A DNA stretch of 40,315 nucleotides from Chitinophagaceae bacterium (lineage in GTDB: Bacteria > Bacteroidota > Bacteroidia > Chitinophagales > Chitinophagaceae): positions 1 through 40,315 of the forward strand of contig JADZFY010000204.1 of NCBI GenBank assembly GCA_020854215.1, written 5' to 3'. The notes under the pieces were generated by a model. The model was not told the origin of the DNA, searched no databases, and saw only the letters and a program-made list of their open reading frames with translations. The position numbers and the translations under genes were made by a program. Below, one piece after another: positions 1-8,149 of this stretch (position 1 is the first letter of the stretch; every line of letters begins with the position of its first letter).

Positions 1-2
1 AC

Positions 3-677
3 TGGTGGTTGTTCGACCCCACTTGGGACGCCGCAGGGCAACAGGGAGAATTTCAATATTTTATGGTGGCTCCATCTTCGTTTATCAGCACGCATATCCC
101 CTTCGATCCGCTCTGGCAGTTGCTGGAAAAACCGGTAGGTTACCGCAATTCATTTTCCGGTAAGAAGGAAAGCTTACACTATAAGGATTCCGTAAACGCA
201 TTCCTTCAAATGGACAGCCTGCAGCAATACCTTTCCATCGAACGGCGCATGAAAAATGCGGGTGCAACCCATGAGATGTTTAAGTTGTGGCAAACGTATA
301 ACCGGATGAATATTGCCATTATTGCAGGGGAACAAGACATGCAGTTGTACAATAGTGCAGTAGATGACCTGAACAGGGCCACTGAAATTTTTAATGCATT
401 TGTACAATACCGAAACAGTGGGTTTCAACCATCAAAGCCGGATGACCTGATGCGGAAGATGCTGGACCCAATTGAAGCATTGATTGCGAATGCGCACAAT
501 AAAATAGACGGGATGGGGAAACTGGTTGAAAATTTCCAATATAATCCGGAAGCCATTCGCAAAAAACTTTTGGCTTTGGCTGTGCGCAGTGAGGAACAAA
601 AGAAGTTTCTTAAAAAATACCTTGCCGCCGGGCCGCTGGAACGGCCCGAACTGTTTTACAAACAGAATGGAAATTAA
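3..677 (+). CDS. C-terminal part of a probable transglutaminase-like exported protein (5' end outside window)
   Basis: The frame is open from the first bases of the window, reading WWLFDPTWDAAG, so the true start lies upstream. The nominal TTG at 9 is not a convincing start. Seen: a W-x-x-x-D-P-T-W segment followed by YFMVAPSSFI and a PFDPLWQLLEKPV stretch, then about 130 residues of predicted helix rich in charged residues. From family knowledge, a DPTW segment followed by aromatic residues is how the catalytic Asp region of Cys-His-Asp transglutaminase/kyphoscoliosis-type domains looks in Bacteroidota proteins. The Cys and His would lie upstream of the window. The helical tail has no function I recognise. 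The stop is 47 nt before the sulfatase gene, so the two may be co-transcribed. The coding call is secure; the family assignment is tentative. Confidence 0.5.
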   Translation, partial: WWLFDPTWDAAGQQGEFQYFMVAPSSFISTHIPFDPLWQLLEKPVGYRNSFSGKKESLHYKDSVNAFLQMDSLQQYLSIERRMKNAGATHEMFKLWQTYNRMNIAIIAGEQDMQLYNSAVDDLNRATEIFNAFVQYRNSGFQPSKPDDLMRKMLDPIEALIANAHNKIDGMGKLVENFQYNPEAIRKKLLALAVRSEEQKKFLKKYLAAGPLERPELFYKQNGN

Positions 678-724
678 GAACCAGGAAAATTTTTTTTTCA
701 CTTCAACTAAAGATTTAAGCAGCT

Positions 725-2212
725 ATGACGCGACTAAAAAAACCACTTTTATGCCTTTCTGTTTTTATTTTGTTTGCAGCACTCACGCGGGCACAGCAAA
801 AGCCCAATATTATTTATATCCTTGCAGATGATCTCGGCTATGGAGATCTGAGTTGCCTGAATGCCAATTCGAAACTGCCTACCGTTAATATTGATAAAAT
901 GTCGGCGGAAGGGATGAGGTTTACCGATGCCCACAGCAGTTCCGCAGTGTGTACCCCTACCCGTTATGGCATCCTCACCGGCAGGTATGCCTGGCGCACG
1001 CGATTGCAAAATGGCGTACTATGGGGGTATGATACCATGCTTATAAAAAACGACAAAACTACTTTAGCCTCTTTGCTAAAGCACAACGGCTATCGCACCG
1101 GTTGCATCGGGAAATGGCACCTTGGACTGGACTGGCAAAAGGACGCCCGGGGCAACTTTGATTTCTTTCAACCAATATCACGCAGCCCTTTGCAGGTTGG
1201 ATTTGACTATTTCTATGGCATACCTGCTTCCTTAGATATGCATCCGTATTTCTATATGGAGAACAACAGGGTAACGGCAACAGTGGTTGACAGTACGGTT
1301 GGAAACAGTGGAAAAGGATTCTGGCGGGCAGGACCAGCAGGAAATGATTTCAGACATGAAGAGGTGCTTGACAGAATTACTGCCAAAGCGGTGGATTATA
1401 TATCCAGGGAGGCGAAATCGGGGCATCCCTTTTTTCTCTATTTCGCACTCACCTCACCGCATACGCCAATACTGCCAACCGCCTCCTGGTTGGGAAAATC
1501 CGCTACAAACGCCTATGGAGATTTTGTACTGATGACAGACGATATGGTGGGTAAAATACTGGATGCTGTAAAGGCTGCCGGCATTGAACAAAATACGATC
1601 ATTGTTTTTACCAGTGATAATGGCTGTTCTCCTTCTGCCGGCTTTGAGGAACTCTACGCTGCAGGTCACCACTCCAGCTCTATTTACCGGGGTGCAAAGG
1701 CCGACATATTTGAGGGCGGACATCGTGTACCCTTTATTGTTAAATGGCCACAAAAAGTGAAAGCAGGCACTGTTACCCCTTCCACAGTTTGCCTGACTGA
1801 TTTTTTGGCAACACTTGCCGACCTGCTTCAGCAGCCATTAAAAGATAATGAAGGAGAAGACAGCTTTAGTTTGCTACCTCTGCTTTTACAAAAAAAAGGA
1901 TATGCCAGAACCAGTACCATTCACCACTCCATTGATGGCAATTTTGCGATAAGAAAAAATGAATGGAAACTAATTTTCGCACGGGGATCCGGCGGGTGGA
2001 GTGTGCCCACTGAAAAAGAGGCAAAAGCACAAGGGTTGCCAGACCTGCAGTTGTACAATTTAAAAACGGATATAGGAGAGACAAACAATGTAGCAGCGAT
2101 TCATCCCCTTATGGTTCAGGAATTGCTGAATATCATGGAAACTATTGTAAAAAATGGAAGATCAACACAGGGAAAAAAGCAGGAAAACGATATACCGGTA
2201 AACTACCGGTAA
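725..2212 (+). CDS. Exported S1-family sulfatase (arylsulfatase type)
   Basis: Hydrolyses sulfate esters, probably on a carbohydrate, in the periplasm or outside the cell. Residues 1-23 are a signal peptide (basic start, hydrophobic core, ending TRAQ). The sulfatase signature C-x-P-x-R is present as CTPTR at 76-80. Cys76 would be oxidised to formylglycine by a maturase that is not in this window. Metal and substrate residues are recognisable: D35/D36 (ADDLG), K130 and H132 (GKWHLG), H246 (SPHTP), D298/N299 (TSDNG) and K324 in the RGAKADIFEGG stretch. At 495 residues it is full length for an S1 enzyme. The ATG at 725 places the signal peptide correctly. It is followed by three more exported proteins on the same strand (esterase, TIM barrel, GH32), which suggests work on a sulfated or acylated glycan. 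The exact substrate cannot be read from the sequence. Confidence 0.92.
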   Translation: MTRLKKPLLCLSVFILFAALTRAQQKPNIIYILADDLGYGDLSCLNANSKLPTVNIDKMSAEGMRFTDAHSSSAVCTPTRYGILTGRYAWRTRLQNGVLWGYDTMLIKNDKTTLASLLKHNGYRTGCIGKWHLGLDWQKDARGNFDFFQPISRSPLQVGFDYFYGIPASLDMHPYFYMENNRVTATVVDSTVGNSGKGFWRAGPAGNDFRHEEVLDRITAKAVDYISREAKSGHPFFLYFALTSPHTPILPTASWLGKSATNAYGDFVLMTDDMVGKILDAVKAAGIEQNTIIVFTSDNGCSPSAGFEELYAAGHHSSSIYRGAKADIFEGGHRVPFIVKWPQKVKAGTVTPSTVCLTDFLATLADLLQQPLKDNEGEDSFSLLPLLLQKKGYARTSTIHHSIDGNFAIRKNEWKLIFARGSGGWSVPTEKEAKAQGLPDLQLYNLKTDIGETNNVAAIHPLMVQELLNIMETIVKNGRSTQGKKQENDIPVNYR

Positions 2213-2291
2213 AGGCTTCAATTGTTTACATTTGATTGTTATGATGCACTGCAAATCATTTTTCTGAACATTTTTTCATCATTACAATAAC

Positions 2292-3146
2292 ATGAAAAGA
2301 GCTTTCTTTTTTCTTGGCATCGCATTTTACTTTGTGCTCCCATCCTGCAAAAAAGAAAATCCGGCTCCGGATCTGCATGTCCCGTCCACTAACTATACCA
2401 ATGTCGCCTATGGTGATGATGCACTTCAGGTATTAGATATTTTTCTTCCGGAGGGAAGAAGTACGCGGGTTACAAAAACCATATTTATCATTCACGGAGG
2501 AGGCTGGACGGGTGGTGACAAGCAGGAGATGACGGACCCGGTTAATTACCTCAAAAGCCAATTGCCCGACTATGCTTTTGTTAATGTCAATTACCGGCTG
2601 GCTGCCGGTGGACAGACCAATGTATTTCCTGCGCAGGAAGAAGATATAAAAACTGCTGTTGCTTTTTACCTGAATAAGGCAGGTGAATACCGGGTATCGA
2701 AAGACATCCTGATGGGGGGAGTAAGCGCCGGCGCCCACCTGGCTTTGTTGCACGGCTACAAGAACGATCCGGAAAAACATGTAAAAGCAATAATTGACTT
2801 TTACGGGCCTACCGATCTGGTGGCGTTGTGGAACATGGGATTATTTCAGCAATTCAGTTTGATCACGCCATTAGGAGGCCCACTTGCCGATCATCCGGAC
2901 TTGTATGTTAATAGTAGCCCGGTGAATTATGTTTCAATGCAAAGTCCGCCCACTATTGTTCTGCAAGGTGGCGCCGATCCCATTGTCGTACCCGATCAGG
3001 CTACCCGGCTTATTGCAAAGCTCAATCAGTTTGGTGTAAAAAACGAACTGGTGTATTATCCGTCTGAATCGCACGGATGGACAGGTATGAACCTGTTGGA
3101 TTCCTATAACAAGATCATTGCTTTTGTAAAAGAAAATGGGAAGTAG
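2292..3146 (+). CDS. Alpha/beta-hydrolase lipoprotein (esterase/lipase, BD-FAE-like)
   Basis: Predicted carboxylesterase anchored by lipidation. The N-terminus ends in a lipobox LPSC, giving Cys19 as the lipidated residue after a hydrophobic signal. The oxyanion-hole motif HGGGW is at 68-72, the nucleophile elbow GVSAG carries Ser145, and D229 (GGADP) and H261 (SESHGW) complete a catalytic triad in the usual order. This is the hormone-sensitive-lipase-like arrangement often seen in polysaccharide deacylating esterases. The length of 284 residues is normal. It lies 79 nt downstream of the sulfatase. A TACATTTG at 2227-2234 could be a -7 box for a promoter of its own, but I see no good -33 partner. 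A role in removing acetyl or feruloyl groups from a glycan is inference from context. Confidence 0.87.
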   Translation: MKRAFFFLGIAFYFVLPSCKKENPAPDLHVPSTNYTNVAYGDDALQVLDIFLPEGRSTRVTKTIFIIHGGGWTGGDKQEMTDPVNYLKSQLPDYAFVNVNYRLAAGGQTNVFPAQEEDIKTAVAFYLNKAGEYRVSKDILMGGVSAGAHLALLHGYKNDPEKHVKAIIDFYGPTDLVALWNMGLFQQFSLITPLGGPLADHPDLYVNSSPVNYVSMQSPPTIVLQGGADPIVVPDQATRLIAKLNQFGVKNELVYYPSESHGWTGMNLLDSYNKIIAFVKENGK

Positions 3147-3149
3147 ACG

Positions 3150-3163
3150 CATTTCCGGAAATG
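3150..3163. repeat. 14-bp perfect palindrome, CATTTCCGGAAATG
   Basis: A fully symmetric 14-bp sequence sits 3 nt after the stop codon of the esterase gene and 56 nt before the TIM-barrel gene. It has no loop and no T-tract, so it is a poor terminator. A dimeric regulator site is possible, but I saw no second copy near other promoters in the window. Chance occurrence cannot be excluded. Confidence 0.3.
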
Positions 3164-3219
3164 ACACAAGATAAAACCTCTATAAAAATTACTTACCTTA
3201 AACAGCCATTATTTCATTT

Positions 3220-4146
3220 ATGATACACAGACGTACATTGCTCCAACTAACAGGCACAGCCGCTTTCTCCGCACTATTACCCAACATGGGGCGGGCTGCA
3301 ATCTTTCCGGATAAAAATCCCTTTCGCTATTGTTTAAATACGAGCACCATCAGCGGACAAAAGCCTGGATTACTCCATTCGTTAGAAATTGCCGCCGCGG
3401 CCGGATATGATGGAGTAGAGCTTTGGATCAACGATATTTATGCCTGTTTGAAGCAGGGGAATTCGATAGACACAATTGCCAACACAATCTCCCGTCTTGG
3501 GTTAACAGTGGAGAATGCAATTAGCTTCAGCACCTGGATGGTAAACGATGCCGCCCAAAGAAAGGCGGGCGTTCAGCAACTCGAAGAAGAGATGAAAATA
3601 TTGTCCTCCCTGGGTTGCCATCGTATTGCGGCACCTCCAGCAGGTGTAGCTAAAAATGATCTTATTGATTTTCAAAAAGCAGGTATATATTACCGTGAGA
3701 TATTGGAGTTGGGAAGAAAGTATAATGTAATGCCACAATTAGAATTTTGGGGAGCTTCGGGTACGTTGTATTGTTTAGGACAGGCGCTGGCCATCGCTGC
3801 TGCAGCCAATGATGCCGATGCGCGGATACTGCCCGATGTATATCACCTTTTCCGCGGAGGTTCGGGGTTCAACGGATTAAAGCTGGTGAATGGGCAGTCC
3901 ATAGAGGTCTTTCACATCAACGACTACCCTGGCGATAAACCGGTTAACGAACAAACGGATGCAGACCGGGTATATCCCGGAGATGGCGTGGCACCTCTAA
4001 AGCAGATTCTTACAACATTGAAAGCAATGGGAGGCACAAAAGTGCTATCGCTCGAACTGTTTAATAGAACCTACTGGCAGCAGGATGCGCTGCAGGTTGC
4101 AAAAACAGGGCTGGAGAAAATGAAGGCATTGGTAAATATGCTTTAA
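3220..4146 (+). CDS. Sugar phosphate isomerase/epimerase-like TIM-barrel protein with twin-arginine signal
   Basis: Belongs to the xylose-isomerase-like TIM-barrel family (AP endonuclease 2 fold) that includes hydroxypyruvate isomerases and hexulose epimerases. The N-terminus reads MIHRRTLLQLTGTAAF and ends near GRAA at about residue 27, a typical Tat signal. Tat export means the protein is folded, probably with its metal, before leaving the cytoplasm. Barrel metal-ligand segments are visible: E67 in GYDGVELW, Glu in QLEFWG, Asp/His in LPDVYHLF, His in VFHINDYPG and a C-terminal Glu in LSLELFN. At 308 residues it is full length. It follows the esterase by 73 nt and precedes the GH32 gene by 65 nt. 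The substrate is unknown; many Tat-exported members of this group in Bacteroidota are uncharacterised. Confidence 0.82.
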   Translation: MIHRRTLLQLTGTAAFSALLPNMGRAAIFPDKNPFRYCLNTSTISGQKPGLLHSLEIAAAAGYDGVELWINDIYACLKQGNSIDTIANTISRLGLTVENAISFSTWMVNDAAQRKAGVQQLEEEMKILSSLGCHRIAAPPAGVAKNDLIDFQKAGIYYREILELGRKYNVMPQLEFWGASGTLYCLGQALAIAAAANDADARILPDVYHLFRGGSGFNGLKLVNGQSIEVFHINDYPGDKPVNEQTDADRVYPGDGVAPLKQILTTLKAMGGTKVLSLELFNRTYWQQDALQVAKTGLEKMKALVNML

Positions 4147-4211
4147 CGGGCAGTAGCATAGTTAAAAGCGCGCAACATGGAGCGCATTAATAAAATAAAC
4201 AACAACCCGGT

Positions 4212-5783
4212 ATGAAAAAAATAAACGCCCTCTTTTTATTTATCCTGTTGGCCTGTTGCGGTATGGCCCAGCAGGAAAAGCAAACAGATTTGCCTGCGAT
4301 GATCAATGATACCCGCACGCTGCGCTCACTGATGCAATCGGATCCCCACAGGCCCGTCTATCATTTTGTAGCCCCGGAAGGGCATGCCATGCCCTTTGAT
4401 CCCAACGGTGGCATTTATTGGAAAGGAAAGTATCATCTCGGACATATCTACCAAAAATTACGCAATGGCAAGATGGAACACGTATGGGGCCACGCCGTGA
4501 GCACCGACCTGTTTCACTGGACTTTATATCCTGATATGCTGGATGTAAAAGACGGGGATTTGGAAAAGGGCATTTTCAGCGGTGGCGCATTCTTATCAAA
4601 AGAAGGTGTTCCCCATATCATGTATCACGGGCAGGGCGCTTCGGCAAACATGGTGGCATATGCAACAGATGATGATTTGAAAGTATGGAAGAAATTTGAC
4701 GGAAACCCCGTTTTAAAAACACCTGCCGCCGATGATCCGTTTGGTAATTCGGGCAAATACACGGCCTGGGACCCGGAAGGATGGTATGATAAAAAGGCTG
4801 GCTGGTATTACCAGATCTCCGGGGGTAAAACACCGGCCCTGTTCAAATCGAAAGATATGTACAAGTGGGAACACATCGGGCGGTTATTAGACAGCACCAA
4901 AAGATGGTTGTATGCCTCTGAAGATGTTTCCTGCCCGGATTTTTTTTCTATCGGTAACAAATCTATGCTGCTTTTCATCAGTCATAATATTGGTGCGCAG
5001 TATTTCATCGGGAGCTTTGCCCAGGATAAGTATACCATTGAACAGCATGGACGGATGAATTGGCCGGGCGGAACGTTCTTTGCCCCGGAACAACTGCAGG
5101 ATGATAAAGGAAGAAATATTATTTGGGGATGGGTGCTGGAGCGCAAGCCAAAAACCTTGCCGGATTACGGATGGTCGGGTATCATGAGCCTGCCGCGGGT
5201 GCTGTCCCTTGCTAAGAATGGCACATTACAGATCAATCCGCCCGAAGAAGTAAAAGCCATAAGGCTGAATGAAGTGCTGGAAAATAATATAGTGCTCGAA
5301 GCGAATACAGAACAAGCATTAAAAGCGAAAGGAAGCTCCATTGAGATGAAAATTGAAATAGCAGGCGGAGATACATCACCCTACGGTGTAAAAGTTTTTT
5401 GTTCACCGGATGGCAGGGAAGAAACCGCCATAAGCTACGACCCGCTAAAAAAGGAACTGGTGGTCAACTTCATTAAATCGTCTGTAAAGGGGCCGGTGCT
5501 CATGCCCGCCAACGCCATATTCGGTCCGCCGATGGATGGGTATCCTGAAAAAGTATCGGAGCAAAGAGCACCTTTTGAATTGTACAAAGGTGAAACCTTG
5601 CAATTGGATATCTTCCTCGATCGTTCGATCATTGAAGTGTTTGCCAACGGGAGGCAGTGCGTTACTCAGGTAGTATATCCTCAATTAGAAAGCAGCACAC
5701 AGGTAAAGGTTTTTAGCGGCAGCGAAAAAGTAACGGTAAAAAAAGCGCAGTCGTGGACGATGGCTGAAACGAATGCGTATTGA
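4212..5783 (+). CDS. Exported GH32-like glycoside hydrolase with variant active-site motifs
   Basis: Predicted to cleave fructosides or a related glycan. Residues 1-20 form a signal peptide ending GMAQ. The five-bladed propeller part carries the three GH32 acidic positions in altered surroundings: D63 in FDPNGG (the nucleophile, usually NDPNG), D187 in WDPEG (usually RDP, so Arg is replaced by Trp), and E237 in SEDVSCPDFF (usually E directly before CP; here three residues are inserted). The C-terminal beta-sandwich is clear, including LDIFLDRSIIEVFANGRQ near 467-484. The length of 523 residues is normal for a bacterial GH32. All three acids are kept, so activity is likely, but substrate preference may differ from invertases and levanases. 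It closes the exported cluster, and a likely terminator follows. Confidence 0.88.
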   Translation: MKKINALFLFILLACCGMAQQEKQTDLPAMINDTRTLRSLMQSDPHRPVYHFVAPEGHAMPFDPNGGIYWKGKYHLGHIYQKLRNGKMEHVWGHAVSTDLFHWTLYPDMLDVKDGDLEKGIFSGGAFLSKEGVPHIMYHGQGASANMVAYATDDDLKVWKKFDGNPVLKTPAADDPFGNSGKYTAWDPEGWYDKKAGWYYQISGGKTPALFKSKDMYKWEHIGRLLDSTKRWLYASEDVSCPDFFSIGNKSMLLFISHNIGAQYFIGSFAQDKYTIEQHGRMNWPGGTFFAPEQLQDDKGRNIIWGWVLERKPKTLPDYGWSGIMSLPRVLSLAKNGTLQINPPEEVKAIRLNEVLENNIVLEANTEQALKAKGSSIEMKIEIAGGDTSPYGVKVFCSPDGREETAISYDPLKKELVVNFIKSSVKGPVLMPANAIFGPPMDGYPEKVSEQRAPFELYKGETLQLDIFLDRSIIEVFANGRQCVTQVVYPQLESSTQVKVFSGSEKVTVKKAQSWTMAETNAY

Positions 5784-6140
5784 AAACTCCCTTGCGTTAT
5801 AACTGCCCCAAGCTACCCGAATAAAATCCGGAACCCTTTCCGAAGGATTTTCTTCCTCAGGAATTATCCATAAATGGTGTGCTTAAGCATTTCGAAAATG
5901 ATATTATCTCCTTCCTGCATTATTTTGCTGGTAGTATTTAAATTGTTGCTGCTATTCTCTTCTTCCTTTTGTTCGTGCAAAACGAAGCCAGAAGCACGTG
6001 GCAAACGATGTATTGCCGTTTGCCATTTCCTTCGGTTAGGCAGTAGTACTACTGTGAGCCCCTGCTGCATGATTCTTATCCTCATCGTTGATCAGTTGGC
6101 AAGTTTTTTTATCCTGCAATCTTTTAGGGCCAATAATCGC
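5784..6140. other. 357-nt gap between convergent genes
   Basis: Lies between the stop of the GH32 gene (+) and the stop of the helicase gene (-). Apart from the hairpin at 5823-5851 nothing recognisable is present. Plus-strand reading frames starting near 5874 run into the helicase gene in antisense and have no protein character beyond a hydrophobic patch. Confidence 0.6.
5823..5851 (+). terminator. Probable intrinsic terminator after the GH32 gene
   Basis: Outer arms AAAATCC (5823-5829) and GGATTTT (5845-5851) enclose an inner GGAA/TTCC stem with a CCCT loop and a 3-nt bulge. The 3' arm runs into TTTTCTTCCT. The A-run on the other side lets it act in both directions, which suits its place between convergent genes. 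Confidence 0.5.
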
Positions 6141-8048
6141 TTACATCTCCACAAACTCCCAGGCGCTCTGGTATGCAGTATGCTTTTCGGCGTAATTAAT
6201 AAAATTTGCATAAAAAGGAAACTGGCTGAGCGTAGCGCTGTCGCCAATTACCACTAATTTTTTGCGGGCACGGGTCATGGCTACATTCATACGCCGGATT
6301 TCGGACAGAAAACCGATTCTGCTTTCAGGGTTACTGCGCGTAAGGCTGATATACACGATATCTCGTTCCTGTCCCTGAAAACTGTCAATGGTATTTATCG
6401 TAATCTTATTTTCATAGGACTTAAGGCTGGACGTATGTTGCAGTTGTTCCTTCAGCAGTACAATTTGCTGGCGATAGGGTGATATAATTCCAATAGTTGG
6501 AAATTTTTCTGCGGTATAAATCGCAGCTAATTCATTAACCAACAAATTAAGGTGTTTAAAAAGAAAAGCAGCTTCTTCGGGGTTGGAGATACTTGTATCT
6601 TCTGTCTTTTCATCAAAACCACAGCCGGCTGTATCAATAAATTGTAATGGTGCTTGCGCATCAGATAAAACATGCGTAGCAATGGAAGGATGGGCGCTGA
6701 GCCTGTTCTCATAAAACACAGATGATGAGTAGTGCATGACCTGTTCATGCATTCTGTACTGTACATCTAATAAGCTCACTGCTTCCGGATGAAGCGCTAC
6801 ACATTTTTCAAGCAAAGTGGTTGAAAGCCCCGCCATTGCCGCTTCGTCAGATTTTATTGTGGGTGGCAACTGGCAATGGTCTCCTGCCATCACCAGCTTT
6901 TGTGCTTTTAAAATGGGTATCCAGCAGGCGGGCTCCAGCGCCTGCCCCGCTTCATCAATAACTACGGTGTGATAGCGAAGCTGACGCACCGTGTAATGGT
7001 TAGCGCCTACCAGTGTAGCGGTAATGACCTGTGCCCGGGTAAGCAAATCATTGGCAATGTATTGTTCGGTTTTTTCCACATCCTTAATAATACGATGCGC
7101 TTCATCGAATAACGCCCTGCGTTGTTCGCGTTCGGCTTTACCAAAACTACGCTTGTACTTATGCGCCATATTGCGGAGTTCGTTGGCCTGCTTTTTCATT
7201 TTCTTCACTTCCTTCATACTGCTGTGCTCCGCCATCCTGCTGTCGAGTGTGAGTGCCATCAACCGCTCCGATACACGTGCCGGGTTACCCACCCGCAACA
7301 CGTTTATACCTTCCTCGGTTAATCGCTCGCTCAGTAAATCCACCGCCGTATTGCTGGGGGCCACTACAAGCACCTGTTTTCGATCCTGCTGTAAAAGGGC
7401 TTTGATGGCTTGCACCAGTGTGGTGGTCTTGCCCGTACCCGGCGGGCCGTGTACTATGGCCAGTTCGTTTGCCTGCAGAATTTTATTTACTGCCTCCTGC
7501 TGGGAGTCATTCAACAATATACTACTCCAACGGGGAATGGCGGATTGAAAAGTTGGCGGCTTTTCGCCCGTAAGTATTTTGAGCAGCGTAGCTTCTTTTG
7601 GGTTTTCGGAGAGGGCAGATGCCTGTTTGAGTGCAGTCTGCATTTCGTCGTAGCTGTTGTCGTCAAAAAGCAAATCAATCCCCAGTTTGCCATCGCGGCT
7701 CCAGTGTGGCAGTTCATCTGTACGCAGGGTTATTTTCAGCCGGTTGCCACCCTGAAACGTAATAACGCCTTCTGTTTTGTATTCTTTGGGGTTATGATTG
7801 GAAAAGAGTGATGCCGTAGCGCCAAAGCGTAACTGGTGAGGAATATCCTGATGGGTGGTGCGTTCCACTTCCACCGTCAGGTAATCACCACGGCCCAGCT
7901 CCGTATCTCTTATTGCAACCGGATACCAGGTAAGTCCACTGGCCCTGCGGTTTGCCACAGAAGAGGTTTCAATCAGTTGTTGATAAGCCAGGCGGTCCTG
8001 TGCCCGCTCTGTTTTTAATAGTTCCTGAAGCTTTCTGAAATATTCCAT
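6141..8048 (-). CDS. UPF1/IGHMBP2-like superfamily 1 DNA/RNA helicase
   Basis: ATP-dependent helicase of SF1B. The N-terminal 180 residues form the beta-barrel/stalk part found in IGHMBP2-like proteins. Motif I (Walker A) is GPPGTGKT at 201-208, motif Ia APSNTAVD at 230-237, motif II DEAG at 365-368, motif III GDHCQLPPT at 389-397, then VQYRMHEQ (motif IV region), DSFQGQERD (motif V) and VAMTRARKKL (motif VI). All ATPase motifs are intact. A coiled, lysine-rich segment near 270-335 (KEVKKMKKQANEL) sits in the usual helical insertion. The length of 635 residues is typical for the bacterial form. Its role in bacteria is not settled; RNA or DNA unwinding in the cytoplasm is expected. It lies behind a terminator, so it probably has its own promoter. 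Confidence 0.93.
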   Translation of the reverse strand: MEYFRKLQELLKTERAQDRLAYQQLIETSSVANRRASGLTWYPVAIRDTELGRGDYLTVEVERTTHQDIPHQLRFGATASLFSNHNPKEYKTEGVITFQGGNRLKITLRTDELPHWSRDGKLGIDLLFDDNSYDEMQTALKQASALSENPKEATLLKILTGEKPPTFQSAIPRWSSILLNDSQQEAVNKILQANELAIVHGPPGTGKTTTLVQAIKALLQQDRKQVLVVAPSNTAVDLLSERLTEEGINVLRVGNPARVSERLMALTLDSRMAEHSSMKEVKKMKKQANELRNMAHKYKRSFGKAEREQRRALFDEAHRIIKDVEKTEQYIANDLLTRAQVITATLVGANHYTVRQLRYHTVVIDEAGQALEPACWIPILKAQKLVMAGDHCQLPPTIKSDEAAMAGLSTTLLEKCVALHPEAVSLLDVQYRMHEQVMHYSSSVFYENRLSAHPSIATHVLSDAQAPLQFIDTAGCGFDEKTEDTSISNPEEAAFLFKHLNLLVNELAAIYTAEKFPTIGIISPYRQQIVLLKEQLQHTSSLKSYENKITINTIDSFQGQERDIVYISLTRSNPESRIGFLSEIRRMNVAMTRARKKLVVIGDSATLSQFPFYANFINYAEKHTAYQSAWEFVEM

Positions 8049-8070
8049 TATTGCTAACGAGAAGAAGTCA

Positions 8071-8109
8071 AAAAATAAAAAGCCCTGATGTAGAAACAGC
8101 GGGGCTTTT
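8071..8109 (-). terminator. Intrinsic terminator of the oligoendopeptidase gene
   Basis: On the minus strand an 8-bp stem AAAAGCCC/GGGCTTTT (arms 8102-8109 and 8078-8085) is followed by TTATTTTTT. It lies 40 nt past the stop codon of the peptidase gene and before the helicase start, so it separates the two same-strand genes. Confidence 0.8.
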
Positions 8110-8149
8110 GGTTAAGGCTCTGATTAGTAGCTATTTTTCGAACAGTGGG

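Noticed and set aside
5874..6257. 127-codon plus-strand frame with hydrophobic segments
   Set aside because: It enters the helicase gene in antisense; the hydrophobicity comes from T-rich sequence. No sign of a promoter or conserved motif.
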